From Bacteroidales bacterium (GTDB lineage Bacteria; Bacteroidota; Bacteroidia; Bacteroidales; UBA7960): 8,506 bases of DNA. The stretch is taken from the NCBI GenBank assembly GCA_007128045.1, contig SKYG01000035.1:1-8506 (forward strand). Direction: 5' to 3'. A program made the position numbers and the translations under genes. The notes under the pieces were generated by a model. It saw nothing but the letters and a program-made list of their open reading frames with translations, was not told the DNA's origin and searched no databases. Below, one piece after another: positions 1 to 6,097 of this stretch (position 1 is the stretch's first letter; every line of letters starts with the position of its first letter).

Positions 1-121
1 CTCCGCCCGCTCATAACAGAAGCGCCAGCGAAGTGAGAGATACCCTACATCTTCAGGACTCCGCCCGCTCATAACAGAAGCGCCAGCGAAGTGAGAGATA
101 CCCTACATCTTCAGGACTCCG
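1..121. repeat. 58-bp tandem repeat, two full copies plus 5 bases
   Basis: Bases 1-58 and 59-116 appear identical, and 117-121 begin a third copy that then diverges. The array may extend left of the window. Each unit contains AGCGAAGTGAGAGAT followed by CCCTACAT and TCAGGA. This closely parallels the left arm of the palindromic element at 7494-7625 (AGCGTAGTGAGAGAT, CCCCTGCAT, TCAGG). I infer a tandemly amplified fragment of the same dispersed repeat family. No coding role is seen. Confidence 0.9.
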
Positions 122-253
122 TTATCGTGAAAATCACCGCGAAGCAAATAGAAATTTTATTTTGTAGCTGAAATGTTCTTTGAAAAATGGATGTTCCCTA
201 CGGAAAACAGGAGATGACCATGGTATAAGCTGTATAAGAATCAAACACCTGTT

Positions 254-299
254 TGTCCGCTTGCGAACATATACGTTTCGTAAGCGGACAGTTTTTTTT
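254..299 (+). terminator. Strong Rho-independent terminator
   Basis: TGTCCGCTTGCGAA (254-267) pairs with TTCGTAAGCGGACA (277-290). That is 14 paired positions including one G.U wobble, with a 9-base loop, and eight T residues follow at 292-299. The T-tract lies only on the plus-strand 3' side, so it ends a rightward transcript. No protein gene lies between the window start and this stem, so the terminated RNA either begins left of the window or is a small untranslated RNA. Confidence 0.85.
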
Positions 300-448
300 G
301 CCGGCAATATAAACGTATAATGTGTATAAACATCATCATGATAGATGATTACAGCAGATGGCACAAGGTTTGTTCTATAATGGGTAGAATAATAGAATGG
401 AACTAAAGGAGTAACCAACCTGAAAACAAGTGTTTCCTTTATATCGTC

Positions 449-480
449 CCTCTGATACTTAAAGTTCCTCTGATTCTTAA
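449..480. repeat. 14-base direct repeat, period 18
   Basis: CCTCTGATACTTAA (449-462) recurs as CCTCTGATTCTTAA (467-480), with 13 of 14 bases identical and 4 bases between copies. It lies inside the candidate RNA just before its terminator. It could be a duplicated binding or pairing segment, or chance duplication. Confidence 0.5.
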
Positions 481-495
481 TTGGTGGTTTGGTTT

Positions 496-531
496 CCAGG
501 TCTTGTCGTATGTACAAGACCTGGTTTTTTT
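496..531 (+). terminator. Strong Rho-independent terminator
   Basis: CCAGGTCTTGT (496-506) and ACAAGACCTGG (514-524) form a perfect 11-bp stem with a 7-base loop, followed directly by seven T residues (525-531). The orientation is rightward. It is a textbook intrinsic terminator with no protein gene upstream of it, which is the main evidence for a non-coding transcript in this region. Confidence 0.88.
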
Positions 532-570
532 ATCCACAACCCGGAACAAAGCACTGAGAAACCCACAACC

Positions 571-628
571 CCGGTAACCCGGTAACCTGTTAACCCGGTA
601 ACGGGCGACCACAAGGGTCGCCCCTACA
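571..628. repeat. Octamer array plus hairpin ending in CCCTACA
   Basis: Four 8-base units (CCGGTAAC, CCGGTAAC, CTGTTAAC, CCGGTAAC) fill 571-602. They abut a perfect 8-bp hairpin, GGGCGACC (603-610) with GGTCGCCC (616-623), followed by CTACA. Read in reverse the hairpin is TGTAGGGGCGACC..., a form seen as an interspersed repeat in many environmental bacterial genomes (recalled, not searched). The element at 7412-7467 has the same architecture in the opposite orientation. Confidence 0.75.
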
Positions 629-737
629 ACAGATCAAACAACCCATAACCGCAACAACTTATCCCCCAAAATTCCCACAGTTTATGTACTTTTGACATGA
701 AATAAGCATGTGCACATTCGTTCACACACAGGAGAAT

Positions 738-811
738 GTTCATACATGGATTGGCTTCGCCGAGCTCGCGAAAGGCTCGGTTCCATGTGACCGAAATATA
801 AAAATTATGAA
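738..811 (+). other. Folded segment upstream of the lipoprotein gene
   Basis: Nested inverted repeats could make one long imperfect stem: GTTCAT (738-743) with ATGAAC (806-811), ACATGGA (744-750) with TCCATGT (782-788), and CCGAGC (760-765) with GCTCGG (775-780). There is no T-tract after it, so it is not an intrinsic terminator. It ends about 27 bases before the first possible ATG of the next gene, so it could be part of a 5' leader or another dispersed palindrome. Confidence 0.45.
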
Positions 812-837
812 CACATGAATAATCGGTTATATTATTG

Positions 838-2850
838 ATGAAAAGAATTTTCAGGTCCTTGATTGTGTCGGCTACCTTATTGAGAAAGCATATCCCAGGC
901 AACGAACAAAAGATGTTGTTTTTCATTGCCGGCATGTTGCTGATCATGTTTTTTATGTCTTGCGCGAATGTCGTGGCACCTACCGGAGGGCCAAGAGACG
1001 AAGACCCTCCTGTGGTGGTCAGGAGTGTGCCTGCCAACTACTCACCAAACTATAGTGGAGAACAGATACGCATCTCTTTTGATGAGTTTATCGTGCTGAA
1101 CGATCTGAGGCAGCAGCTGCTGGTTTCGCCACCACTGGAAAATTTGCCGGATATACGGATAAGGGGCCGGAACCTGATTATAGACATTGAAGATGAGCTA
1201 CGTCCCAATACCACATACAGTATTTTTATGGGGGATGCTGTAAGGGACAACACAGAGGGCAATGCCATCCCCAACTTCCGGTTCGTATTTTCTACCGGCG
1301 ATTATGTAGACTCCTTGTCGCTGAGCGGCAAGGTCATTAATGCCTTTACCCTGGAACCTGAGGAAGCTGTTTTTGTGATGCTCTATGATAGCATTTACGA
1401 CTCCATCCCATATAAAGAACGGCCGGTATACCTTTCGAAGACCACCAAAGAAGGAGGGTTTGAAATTACCAATATGAAAGAGGGCTCGTACCTGATGTTT
1501 GCCCTGGTCGACAACAATGGCAACTTTTTGTATGACCTTCCTGATGAGAAGATTGCTTTTCTCGACAGTTTGGTGACACCCCAATATATACCACCTGTGG
1601 TTGAGCCCGACACAGTGTTGTTGGAAGATAGCCTGGATGTGAGCGAGAGAAATAGAGGTGTGGAGTGGCAAGAAGGAGACAAAGTCAGCATTGATGAGGT
1701 CGGGACAACCGGAGCAGGCACTAATCTGGATGAGGGCGGACTGGAAGCTGGAAGATCCACCAGGGATGAAGATGACGTAGAAATTACTGAAGTCCAGGCG
1801 CAAGATATACCTCAAGAACAGGAAGAGGTGCCATTTTATACCTTGTATCTGTTTCAGGAACGGGATACTGTGCAGCGCATTACTTCCAGAAATTTGGTGA
1901 GAAAAGGTCAGATACAATTGACATTCAGGGTACCTTATGACTCGATCTGTTTCAGAGATATTCGTGGTGAGCTTCAAGATGATTGGTACATACAAGAGTT
2001 TGGCCTTCATCGCGACACGATCAATGTTTGGTTTGAAGGGGTTGAACAGGATTCATTGTTTTTGGAAGTATATGATGGCATTCATCTGTTGGATACCATA
2101 AAACTATCGACCACACCACGCCTTGCCAGGGGCCGCGATGCTGATGCCGGCGAACAGGAACCTGCTGTGCCGCCTGTGTCGCTCGCTTTTGGCAGCCAGC
2201 AAGGGCGATCGTATCCATATCATAAGCGGTTTTCCGCAAAAGCGTCGGCCCCACTAAAGCAGATCGATCAGGAAAAAATTACAGCATTAATCAGCGACAC
2301 GATCCCCCTGGATGTGTCTTTTGAGTTTGCGGACTATGTGCAAAGAAATATGACCATGACTACAGAACTGGAAGAGAGTGAATCCTATCGACTCTTGTTT
2401 TTACCCGGAGCGCTGACAGATATGTTCGGGGGCACCAATGATACGTTGGTATGGACGTTCAGAACCAGCAACAATGAAGATTATGGTGTGCTGATTATTA
2501 ATGTTGATATCCGGACACCTTCCCATGAAACAGATACGGCAGGCCACTCCGGCATTACAGATCATACGGATGAGGTACAAACAATGCACTATATATTACA
2601 GCTGTTGGACAGGGACGGCAAAAGCCTGCAGGAACAATATATTATAGGGTCTGGCGTATATAGATTTCCCTATCTTCTTCCCGGAAACTATAGCTTTCGC
2701 CTGATTGAAGACCGGAATAACAACAAACAGTGGGACACCGGACACTACCTCAAGGGCATTCTTCCTGAGCGAGTATATATGTATGAAGAAACCATACAGG
2801 TACGCCAGAACTGGGAAACGGAAGAGAACTGGGTGGTTGGCAAACAGTAA
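838..2850 (+). CDS. Ig-like (Big_5-type) surface lipoprotein
   Basis: This encodes a predicted lipoprotein of about 670 aa of the Bacteroidota family whose mature N-terminus reads CANVVAPTGGPRD. Counting from the ATG at 838, a hydrophobic stretch (about 27-41) ends at FMSC, making Cys42 the probable lipidated residue. Residues about 57-154 resemble a bacterial Ig-like Big_5 domain (PPVVVRSVPAN..., ending FRFVFSTG). A second beta-rich segment follows (about 160-250), then an acidic, low-complexity stretch (about 255-331). The C-terminus has the family's typical PGNYSFRLIEDRNNNKQWDTG motif. The start is uncertain. A TTG sits directly before 838, and ATG 913 would give a short signal peptide (Cys17) with no positive charge, whereas 838 gives an unusually long charged n-region. 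No Shine-Dalgarno box is seen at either. Function is unknown; an envelope-anchored structural or assembly role is a guess. It is on the same strand as the decarboxylase operon but separated by 148 bp containing a promoter candidate. Confidence 0.85.
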   Translation: MKRIFRSLIVSATLLRKHIPGNEQKMLFFIAGMLLIMFFMSCANVVAPTGGPRDEDPPVVVRSVPANYSPNYSGEQIRISFDEFIVLNDLRQQLLVSPPLENLPDIRIRGRNLIIDIEDELRPNTTYSIFMGDAVRDNTEGNAIPNFRFVFSTGDYVDSLSLSGKVINAFTLEPEEAVFVMLYDSIYDSIPYKERPVYLSKTTKEGGFEITNMKEGSYLMFALVDNNGNFLYDLPDEKIAFLDSLVTPQYIPPVVEPDTVLLEDSLDVSERNRGVEWQEGDKVSIDEVGTTGAGTNLDEGGLEAGRSTRDEDDVEITEVQAQDIPQEQEEVPFYTLYLFQERDTVQRITSRNLVRKGQIQLTFRVPYDSICFRDIRGELQDDWYIQEFGLHRDTINVWFEGVEQDSLFLEVYDGIHLLDTIKLSTTPRLARGRDADAGEQEPAVPPVSLAFGSQQGRSYPYHKRFSAKASAPLKQIDQEKITALISDTIPLDVSFEFADYVQRNMTMTTELEESESYRLLFLPGALTDMFGGTNDTLVWTFRTSNNEDYGVLIINVDIRTPSHETDTAGHSGITDHTDEVQTMHYILQLLDRDGKSLQEQYIIGSGVYRFPYLLPGNYSFRLIEDRNNNKQWDTGHYLKGILPERVYMYEETIQVRQNWETEENWVVGKQ

Positions 2851-2928
2851 TCACTTGTCGAGGTTAATGATTGCCTGAAGTACGTTGAATCAACTATGTA
2901 TATTAATAAAATATTTCACGGAGAAGAC

Positions 2929-2958
2929 TTCGAATAACCGGAAAAAGACATAACTTTG
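2929..2958 (+). promoter_or_regulatory. Bacteroidota-type promoter for the decarboxylase operon
   Basis: TAACTTTG at 2951-2958 fits the Bacteroidota -7 consensus TAnnTTTG exactly. Nineteen bases upstream, TTC at 2929-2931 is a two-of-three match to the -33 TTG. The spacing is right for this promoter class. It would start transcription about 35 bases before the epimerase ATG, leaving an A/T-rich leader typical of SD-independent initiation. The weak -33 leaves some doubt. Confidence 0.55.
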
Positions 2959-2998
2959 CAGTGGATTTTCTAGCTGTTAATAAATAAACAAATAAGCT

Positions 2999-3409
2999 AT
3001 GGGTGTTCAGTTATCACATGTTGAGCATATTGGCATTGCGGTATCCAATCTGGAGGAATCCATAAAATTCTACGAGGAAGTGCTGGGTCTCACATGCTAC
3101 TCTGTAGAGGAGGTCAAAGAACAGAAAGTGAAGACCGCCTTCTTTAAGTTGGGACAGGTAAAAATAGAGTTGCTTGAGTCTACAGATCCGGAAGGCCCGA
3201 TTGCAAAATTTATCGAAAAGCGCGGACAGGGCGTTCATCATCTGGCCTTTGCTGTTGACGATATTCAGGGAGCCCTTGAGGAGTTAGATCAGAAAGGGGT
3301 TACCTTAATCGATAAAACGCCACGTAAAGGTGCGGAGAAATTGGATATTGCCTTCTTACATCCCAAATCAACCCACGGCGTATTAATGGAAATCTGCACA
3401 CACACATAA
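2999..3409 (+). CDS. mce: Methylmalonyl-CoA epimerase
   Basis: This 136-aa enzyme interconverts (R)- and (S)-methylmalonyl-CoA, linking the B12-dependent mutase (not in this window) to the decarboxylase encoded next. It is a cytoplasmic vicinal-oxygen-chelate protein with two similar halves: HIGIAVSNLEESIKFYEEVLG at 10-30 and HHLAFAVDDIQGALEEL at 80-96. The likely metal ligands by position in the fold are His10, Glu57 (in KIELLE), His81 and Glu131 (in LMEI). The length is normal for the family. The only in-frame ATG at the N-terminus is 2999, preceded by an A-rich leader (AATAAACAAATAAGCT) rather than a Shine-Dalgarno box. It is the first gene of the operon. The 122-bp spacer to the next gene is unusually long and almost wholly tandem repeats. 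Placement next to decarboxylase genes makes the substrate assignment secure relative to other VOC enzymes. Confidence 0.93.
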   Translation: MGVQLSHVEHIGIAVSNLEESIKFYEEVLGLTCYSVEEVKEQKVKTAFFKLGQVKIELLESTDPEGPIAKFIEKRGQGVHHLAFAVDDIQGALEELDQKGVTLIDKTPRKGAEKLDIAFLHPKSTHGVLMEICTHT

Positions 3410-3440
3410 AAGTGAAAAGTGAAAAGTGAAAAGTGAAAAG
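3408..3440. repeat. GTGAAAA heptamer array
   Basis: Four perfect GTGAAAA units (3412-3439) are preceded by AAAA and followed by G. The array begins inside the stop codon region of the epimerase gene. It is the first of three different short-period arrays in this spacer. Confidence 0.92.
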
Positions 3441-3445
3441 ATATT

Positions 3446-3485
3446 GACCTTCAGACCTTCAGACCTTCAGACCTTCAGACTTTCG
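3446..3485. repeat. GACCTTCA octamer array
   Basis: Four perfect GACCTTCA units fill 3446-3477, followed by a degenerate unit, GACTTTCGA. The degenerate part, read in reverse, gives GGTCGAAAGTC, which also occurs in the spacer array at 5610-5620. Confidence 0.92.
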
Positions 3486-3486
3486 A

Positions 3487-3522
3487 CCCTAAACCTTAAA
3501 CCTTAAACTTTAAACCTTAAAC
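3487..3522. repeat. CCTTAAA heptamer array
   Basis: Five 7-base units occur (CCCTAAA, CCTTAAA, CCTTAAA, CTTTAAA, CCTTAAA) plus CC. The array ends about 10 bases before the mmdA start codon, so copy-number change would alter the immediate upstream context of that start but not its reading frame. Confidence 0.9.
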
Positions 3523-3531
3523 CGCCACAAC

Positions 3532-5091
3532 ATGTCATTTGAAAATAAAATCAAGGAGTTGCTGGAGAAGCGCGAGCTTGCCAAACTAGGTGGCGGGCAG
3601 AAACGTATTGATTCCCAGCATCAAAAGGGGAAGTTGACTGCCCGAGAGCGTATCGACTTATTGCTTGACGAGGGTAGCTTTGAGGAGTTTGGGATGTTTG
3701 TTACCCATCGTTGTACTGACTTTGACCTTGGCGAGAAACAATATCTGACAGATGGTGTGGTAACAGGCTATGGCACTATCGATGGCCGGTTGGTGTTTGT
3801 TTTTGCACAGGATTTTACCATCTTTGGCGGATCTTTATCGTTGGCATATGCTGAGAAAATTTGCAAAGTGATGGAGAAGGCCATGAAATCGGGGGCGCCG
3901 GTTATTGGGCTGAATGACAGTGGAGGTGCGCGCATACAGGAAGGGGTTAACAGCCTGGCAGGCTATGCCGATATTTTTCAACACAACATTCTGGCATCGG
4001 GTGTGGTACCTCAGATAAGTGCCATCTTTGGTCCATGCGCCGGGGGTGCTGTATACTCTCCTGCTCTGACAGACTTTACCATCATGACCAAAGAAAACAG
4101 CTATATGTTTGTTACCGGTCCGAAGGTGGTAAAAACGGTTACCGGAGAGGTGATCAATGAAAAAGAATTGGGTGGTGCCCAAGCGCATGGAAGTAAATCG
4201 GGTGTCACACATTTTATCGCCGATGATGAACAGGAGGGGCTGCTGCTTATCCGTAAGCTGTTAAGCTTTCTTCCACAAAACAACCTGGAGGATCCACCCC
4301 TGGATATGTGCGATGATCCTGTCGACAGGCTTGAAGATGAGCTGAACAGCATAATACCTGAAAGTCCGAACAAGCCTTACAATGTAAAGGATGTGATCTA
4401 TGCTGTAGTAGACTACAATGAGTTTCTGGAGGTTCAGCGGGATTATGCCCCCAATATTGTCACCGGATATGCCCGCTTCAATGGGATGCCTGTGGGCATT
4501 GTTGCCAACCAGCCGAACTATCTGGCTGGCGTGCTCGACATCAATGCTTCACGCAAAGCGGCACGGTTTGTCCGTTTTTGTGATGCCTTTAATATCCCTT
4601 TGGTAACCCTGGTTGATGTTCCGGGATTTCTCCCTGGTTCTAACCAGGAGCATGGCGCGATCATTACACATGGGGCAAAACTGTTGTTTGCATACGGGGA
4701 GGCAACGGTACCAAAGGTGACTATCATCCTCAGGAAGGCCTATGGTGGAGCGTATTGCGTGATGAGTTCCAAGCATCTGCGCGGCGACATCAACTATGCC
4801 TGGCCGATGGCAGAAATTGCTGTAATAGGCCCCAAAGGAGCCATTGAAATACTGAAAAGCAAGGAGCTCCAGGCATTTAAAACCGAGGAAGAGCGTGAGT
4901 TATTTATGCAAAAGCATGAACAGGAATATGCCGATAAGTTTGCCACACCATATCATGCCGCAAAATATGGATACATCGATGATGTAATAGAACCAAGAAA
5001 CACCCGTTTCCGTGTTATACGTGCTTTACAGTCGCTGGCAACGAAAAAAGAGGTCAACCCACCTAAAAAGCACTCAAACATCCCATTATAA
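3532..5091 (+). CDS. mmdA: Methylmalonyl-CoA decarboxylase alpha subunit (carboxyltransferase)
   Basis: This 519-aa subunit moves the carboxyl group from (S)-methylmalonyl-CoA to biotin on the gamma subunit, releasing propionyl-CoA. It is a biotin-dependent carboxyltransferase with two crotonase-like halves. The N-terminal half has KLTARERIDLLLDEGSFEE (35-53), DSGGARIQEG (129-138) and GPCAGGAVYSPA (167-178). The C-terminal half has DVPGFLPGSNQEHG (362-375), KAYGGAYCVMSSKHLRGD (402-419) and WPMAEI (424-429). The glycine-rich turns are the oxyanion-hole loops known for this family. The length is full. The same fold serves as the propionyl-CoA carboxylase beta subunit. The decarboxylase call rests on the OadG-like, biotin-carrier and OadB-type genes that follow and on the absence of a biotin carboxylase. 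The start at 3532 matches the usual N-terminus (kikeLleKRelaklGGG). No Shine-Dalgarno sequence is visible. The delta-subunit gene begins 12 bp after the stop. Confidence 0.95.
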   Translation: MSFENKIKELLEKRELAKLGGGQKRIDSQHQKGKLTARERIDLLLDEGSFEEFGMFVTHRCTDFDLGEKQYLTDGVVTGYGTIDGRLVFVFAQDFTIFGGSLSLAYAEKICKVMEKAMKSGAPVIGLNDSGGARIQEGVNSLAGYADIFQHNILASGVVPQISAIFGPCAGGAVYSPALTDFTIMTKENSYMFVTGPKVVKTVTGEVINEKELGGAQAHGSKSGVTHFIADDEQEGLLLIRKLLSFLPQNNLEDPPLDMCDDPVDRLEDELNSIIPESPNKPYNVKDVIYAVVDYNEFLEVQRDYAPNIVTGYARFNGMPVGIVANQPNYLAGVLDINASRKAARFVRFCDAFNIPLVTLVDVPGFLPGSNQEHGAIITHGAKLLFAYGEATVPKVTIILRKAYGGAYCVMSSKHLRGDINYAWPMAEIAVIGPKGAIEILKSKELQAFKTEEERELFMQKHEQEYADKFATPYHAAKYGYIDDVIEPRNTRFRVIRALQSLATKKEVNPPKKHSNIPL

Positions 5092-5103
5092 AGATATATA
5101 CCC

Positions 5104-5607
5104 ATGAATATTCACTCATTATTTAATGTGCCCGGCCTCAATGGTTTTCTGCATTCTTTTGTCAGTGCAACAGAGGTTGGCAGCATTGCATCCAATTCGG
5201 GACTCATGGCCGGCAACGCTGCAGATGATGCATGCGCGTTTGCCCAAAACGATCCTTATGGGTTTATGATGGCGCTACTGGGAATGGGCATCGTGTTTTC
5301 TGCTTTGTTATTGCTGTATGTAATCTTTACCAATACGCCCAGATTATATACAAAGTCTTTTAAAGATAAGTTGCAGACCATCTTTTCCCGTAGAAAAATG
5401 ATGGTGCCTGTTGACCCTATGCTGCCGCAGGCATCCAATCAGCCTGCGGACTTTACTGGTGAGGTGAATGCCGCCATTGCTGCTGCCATCCATCTGTACC
5501 GGTCTGAGCTGCATGACCATGAAAACACAGTGCTTACCATCAAAAAGGTAGCAAGGACATATTCGCCATGGAGTTCCAAGATTTACGGATTAAGAAATTT
5601 GCAATAA
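5104..5607 (+). CDS. mmdD: Methylmalonyl-CoA decarboxylase delta subunit (OadG-like)
   Basis: This small membrane-anchoring subunit (167 aa) holds the soluble carboxyltransferase and biotin parts onto the beta-subunit ion channel. One transmembrane helix is evident at about 53-76 (GFMMALLGMGIVFSALLLLYVIF), followed by a basic cytoplasmic stretch. A conserved-looking C-terminal segment follows: AAIAAAIHLYR (123-133) and the terminal SPWSSKIYGLR (154-164), typical of Bacteroidota OadG-family proteins. The first 50 residues are polar/neutral and divergent, as usual for this poorly conserved family. It is called by the single helix, the C-terminal motif and its position between the alpha and biotin-carrier genes. 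The ATG at 5104 lies 12 bp after mmdA in an A/T-rich context. Confidence 0.85.
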   Translation: MNIHSLFNVPGLNGFLHSFVSATEVGSIASNSGLMAGNAADDACAFAQNDPYGFMMALLGMGIVFSALLLLYVIFTNTPRLYTKSFKDKLQTIFSRRKMMVPVDPMLPQASNQPADFTGEVNAAIAAAIHLYRSELHDHENTVLTIKKVARTYSPWSSKIYGLRNLQ

Positions 5608-5610
5608 TAG

Positions 5611-5639
5611 GTCGAAAGTCGAAAGTCGAAGGTCAAAGG
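5611..5639. repeat. GTCGAAA heptamer array
   Basis: Four 7-base units (GTCGAAA, GTCGAAA, GTCGAAG, GTCAAAG) fill the spacer between the delta and gamma subunit genes, starting three bases after the mmdD stop. The unit family overlaps, in inverted orientation, with the array at 3446-3490. Confidence 0.85.
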
Positions 5640-5654
5640 AAAAATAATAAACAT

Positions 5655-6095
5655 ATGAAAAAATATACGTTTACCATACATGGTAACAAGTACGATGTTT
5701 CTATTCTTAATGTGGAAGATAATATAATCGACCTGGAAGTAAATGGCTCTGCCTATCAGGTGGAGGTAGACAAGAGCATCCAGCCTATGAAGACTCCCAG
5801 ACTGGTTCGTTCACGAGCTGTTCCATCAACAGACTCAGGTCCTTCAGTTGGCACAGGTGCAAAGCCATATACCGGTAAAAGTGGAACGATCAAATCACCG
5901 TTGCCCGGCGCTGTACTCAGTATTCATGTGAAACCCGGAGATAAGGTTACGATTGGCCAAAAGCTCATGGTTATTGAGGCGATGAAAATGGAAAATAATA
6001 TCGACTCTGATAAAGATGGAACAGTATTGTCGATAGCTGTTGCACCCGGACAATCGGTGATGGAAGGTGATGTCTTGTTAGAAATTGGAGGATAA
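5655..6095 (+). CDS. mmdC: Methylmalonyl-CoA decarboxylase gamma subunit, biotin carrier
   Basis: This 146-aa biotin carboxyl carrier shuttles CO2 from the alpha to the beta subunit. The C-terminal biotinyl domain (about 75-146) contains IEAMKMEN, with Lys111 the biotinylated residue, and the paired glycine/proline turns PLPGAV (82-87) and VAPGQSVMEGD (129-139). The N-terminal part (1-45) is a small beta domain (MKKYTFTIHGNKYDV), and a flexible Thr/Ser/Pro/Gly linker joins them, as in other decarboxylase gamma subunits. The open frame extends upstream to an ATG at 5568, inside mmdD and through the heptamer array. I chose 5655 because the homologous domain begins there and the added residues are a translation of repeat DNA. 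The next gene follows after 2 bp. Confidence 0.93.
   Translation: MKKYTFTIHGNKYDVSILNVEDNIIDLEVNGSAYQVEVDKSIQPMKTPRLVRSRAVPSTDSGPSVGTGAKPYTGKSGTIKSPLPGAVLSIHVKPGDKVTIGQKLMVIEAMKMENNIDSDKDGTVLSIAVAPGQSVMEGDVLLEIGG
6087..6091 (+). promoter_or_regulatory. Shine-Dalgarno-like GGAGG before mmdB
   Basis: GGAGG sits 6 bases before the mmdB ATG, within the final Gly-Gly codons of mmdC. Strong SD boxes are unusual in Bacteroidota and the other starts here lack them. It may be a coincidence of the GGA GGA codons or may help coupled re-initiation across the 2-bp gap. Confidence 0.45.
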
Positions 6096-6097
6096 TT

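Larger units (their letters stand above)
300..531 (+). ncRNA. Candidate small RNA, family unknown
   Basis: This interval runs between two plus-strand terminators and contains no credible ORF, so the second terminator needs a local transcript or read-through of the first. Possible internal pairing includes ATCATC with GATGAT near 332-350 and AACCAACC (about 413-420) with GGTTTGGTT near 487-495. Two perfect TATAAT boxes (316-321, 376-381) occur, but neither has a convincing -35, and Bacteroidota promoters usually use TAnnTTTG. I do not recognise an RNA family. The 5' end given here is simply the end of the upstream terminator. Confidence 0.3.
122..837. other. 716-bp stretch without a convincing protein gene
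   Basis: No open reading frame here has a recognisable protein, and the longest ones lie antisense across terminator stems or repeats. The stretch holds two plus-strand intrinsic terminators, a short direct repeat, an octamer array joined to a hairpin, and a folded segment just before the lipoprotein gene, each listed separately. Two terminators without a gene between them suggest small untranslated transcripts. I could not match the region to a known RNA family by eye. Confidence 0.7.

Noticed and set aside
173..217. 14-codon ORF (MFFEKWMFPTENRR) upstream of the first terminator, possible leader peptide
   Set aside because: It has no run of regulatory amino acid codons, no downstream biosynthetic gene and no alternative hairpin that would make an attenuator; such short frames arise by chance.
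316..381. Two TATAAT boxes (316-321 and 376-381) as sigma-70 promoters
   Set aside because: There is no matching -35 at proper spacing, and Bacteroidota primary promoters do not follow this consensus; A/T-rich DNA gives such hits easily.
134..517. 127-aa open frame on the minus strand
   Set aside because: It runs antisense through both terminator stems and the T-tracts (poly-Lys/Phe-rich translation), has no recognisable domain and no supporting start context.
687..694. TACTTTTG, a perfect TAnnTTTG -7 element before the lipoprotein gene
   Set aside because: No TTG-like -33 lies 19-21 bases upstream, and the site is about 145 bases from the first start codon. It is possible but not supportable.
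1198..2010. 270-aa open frame antisense to the lipoprotein gene
   Set aside because: It lies entirely opposite a well-supported gene, has no domain-like sequence, and is explained by codon bias of the plus strand.
4418..4606. 62-aa frame inside mmdA on the same strand
   Set aside because: It is an out-of-frame shadow within a strongly conserved carboxyltransferase gene.
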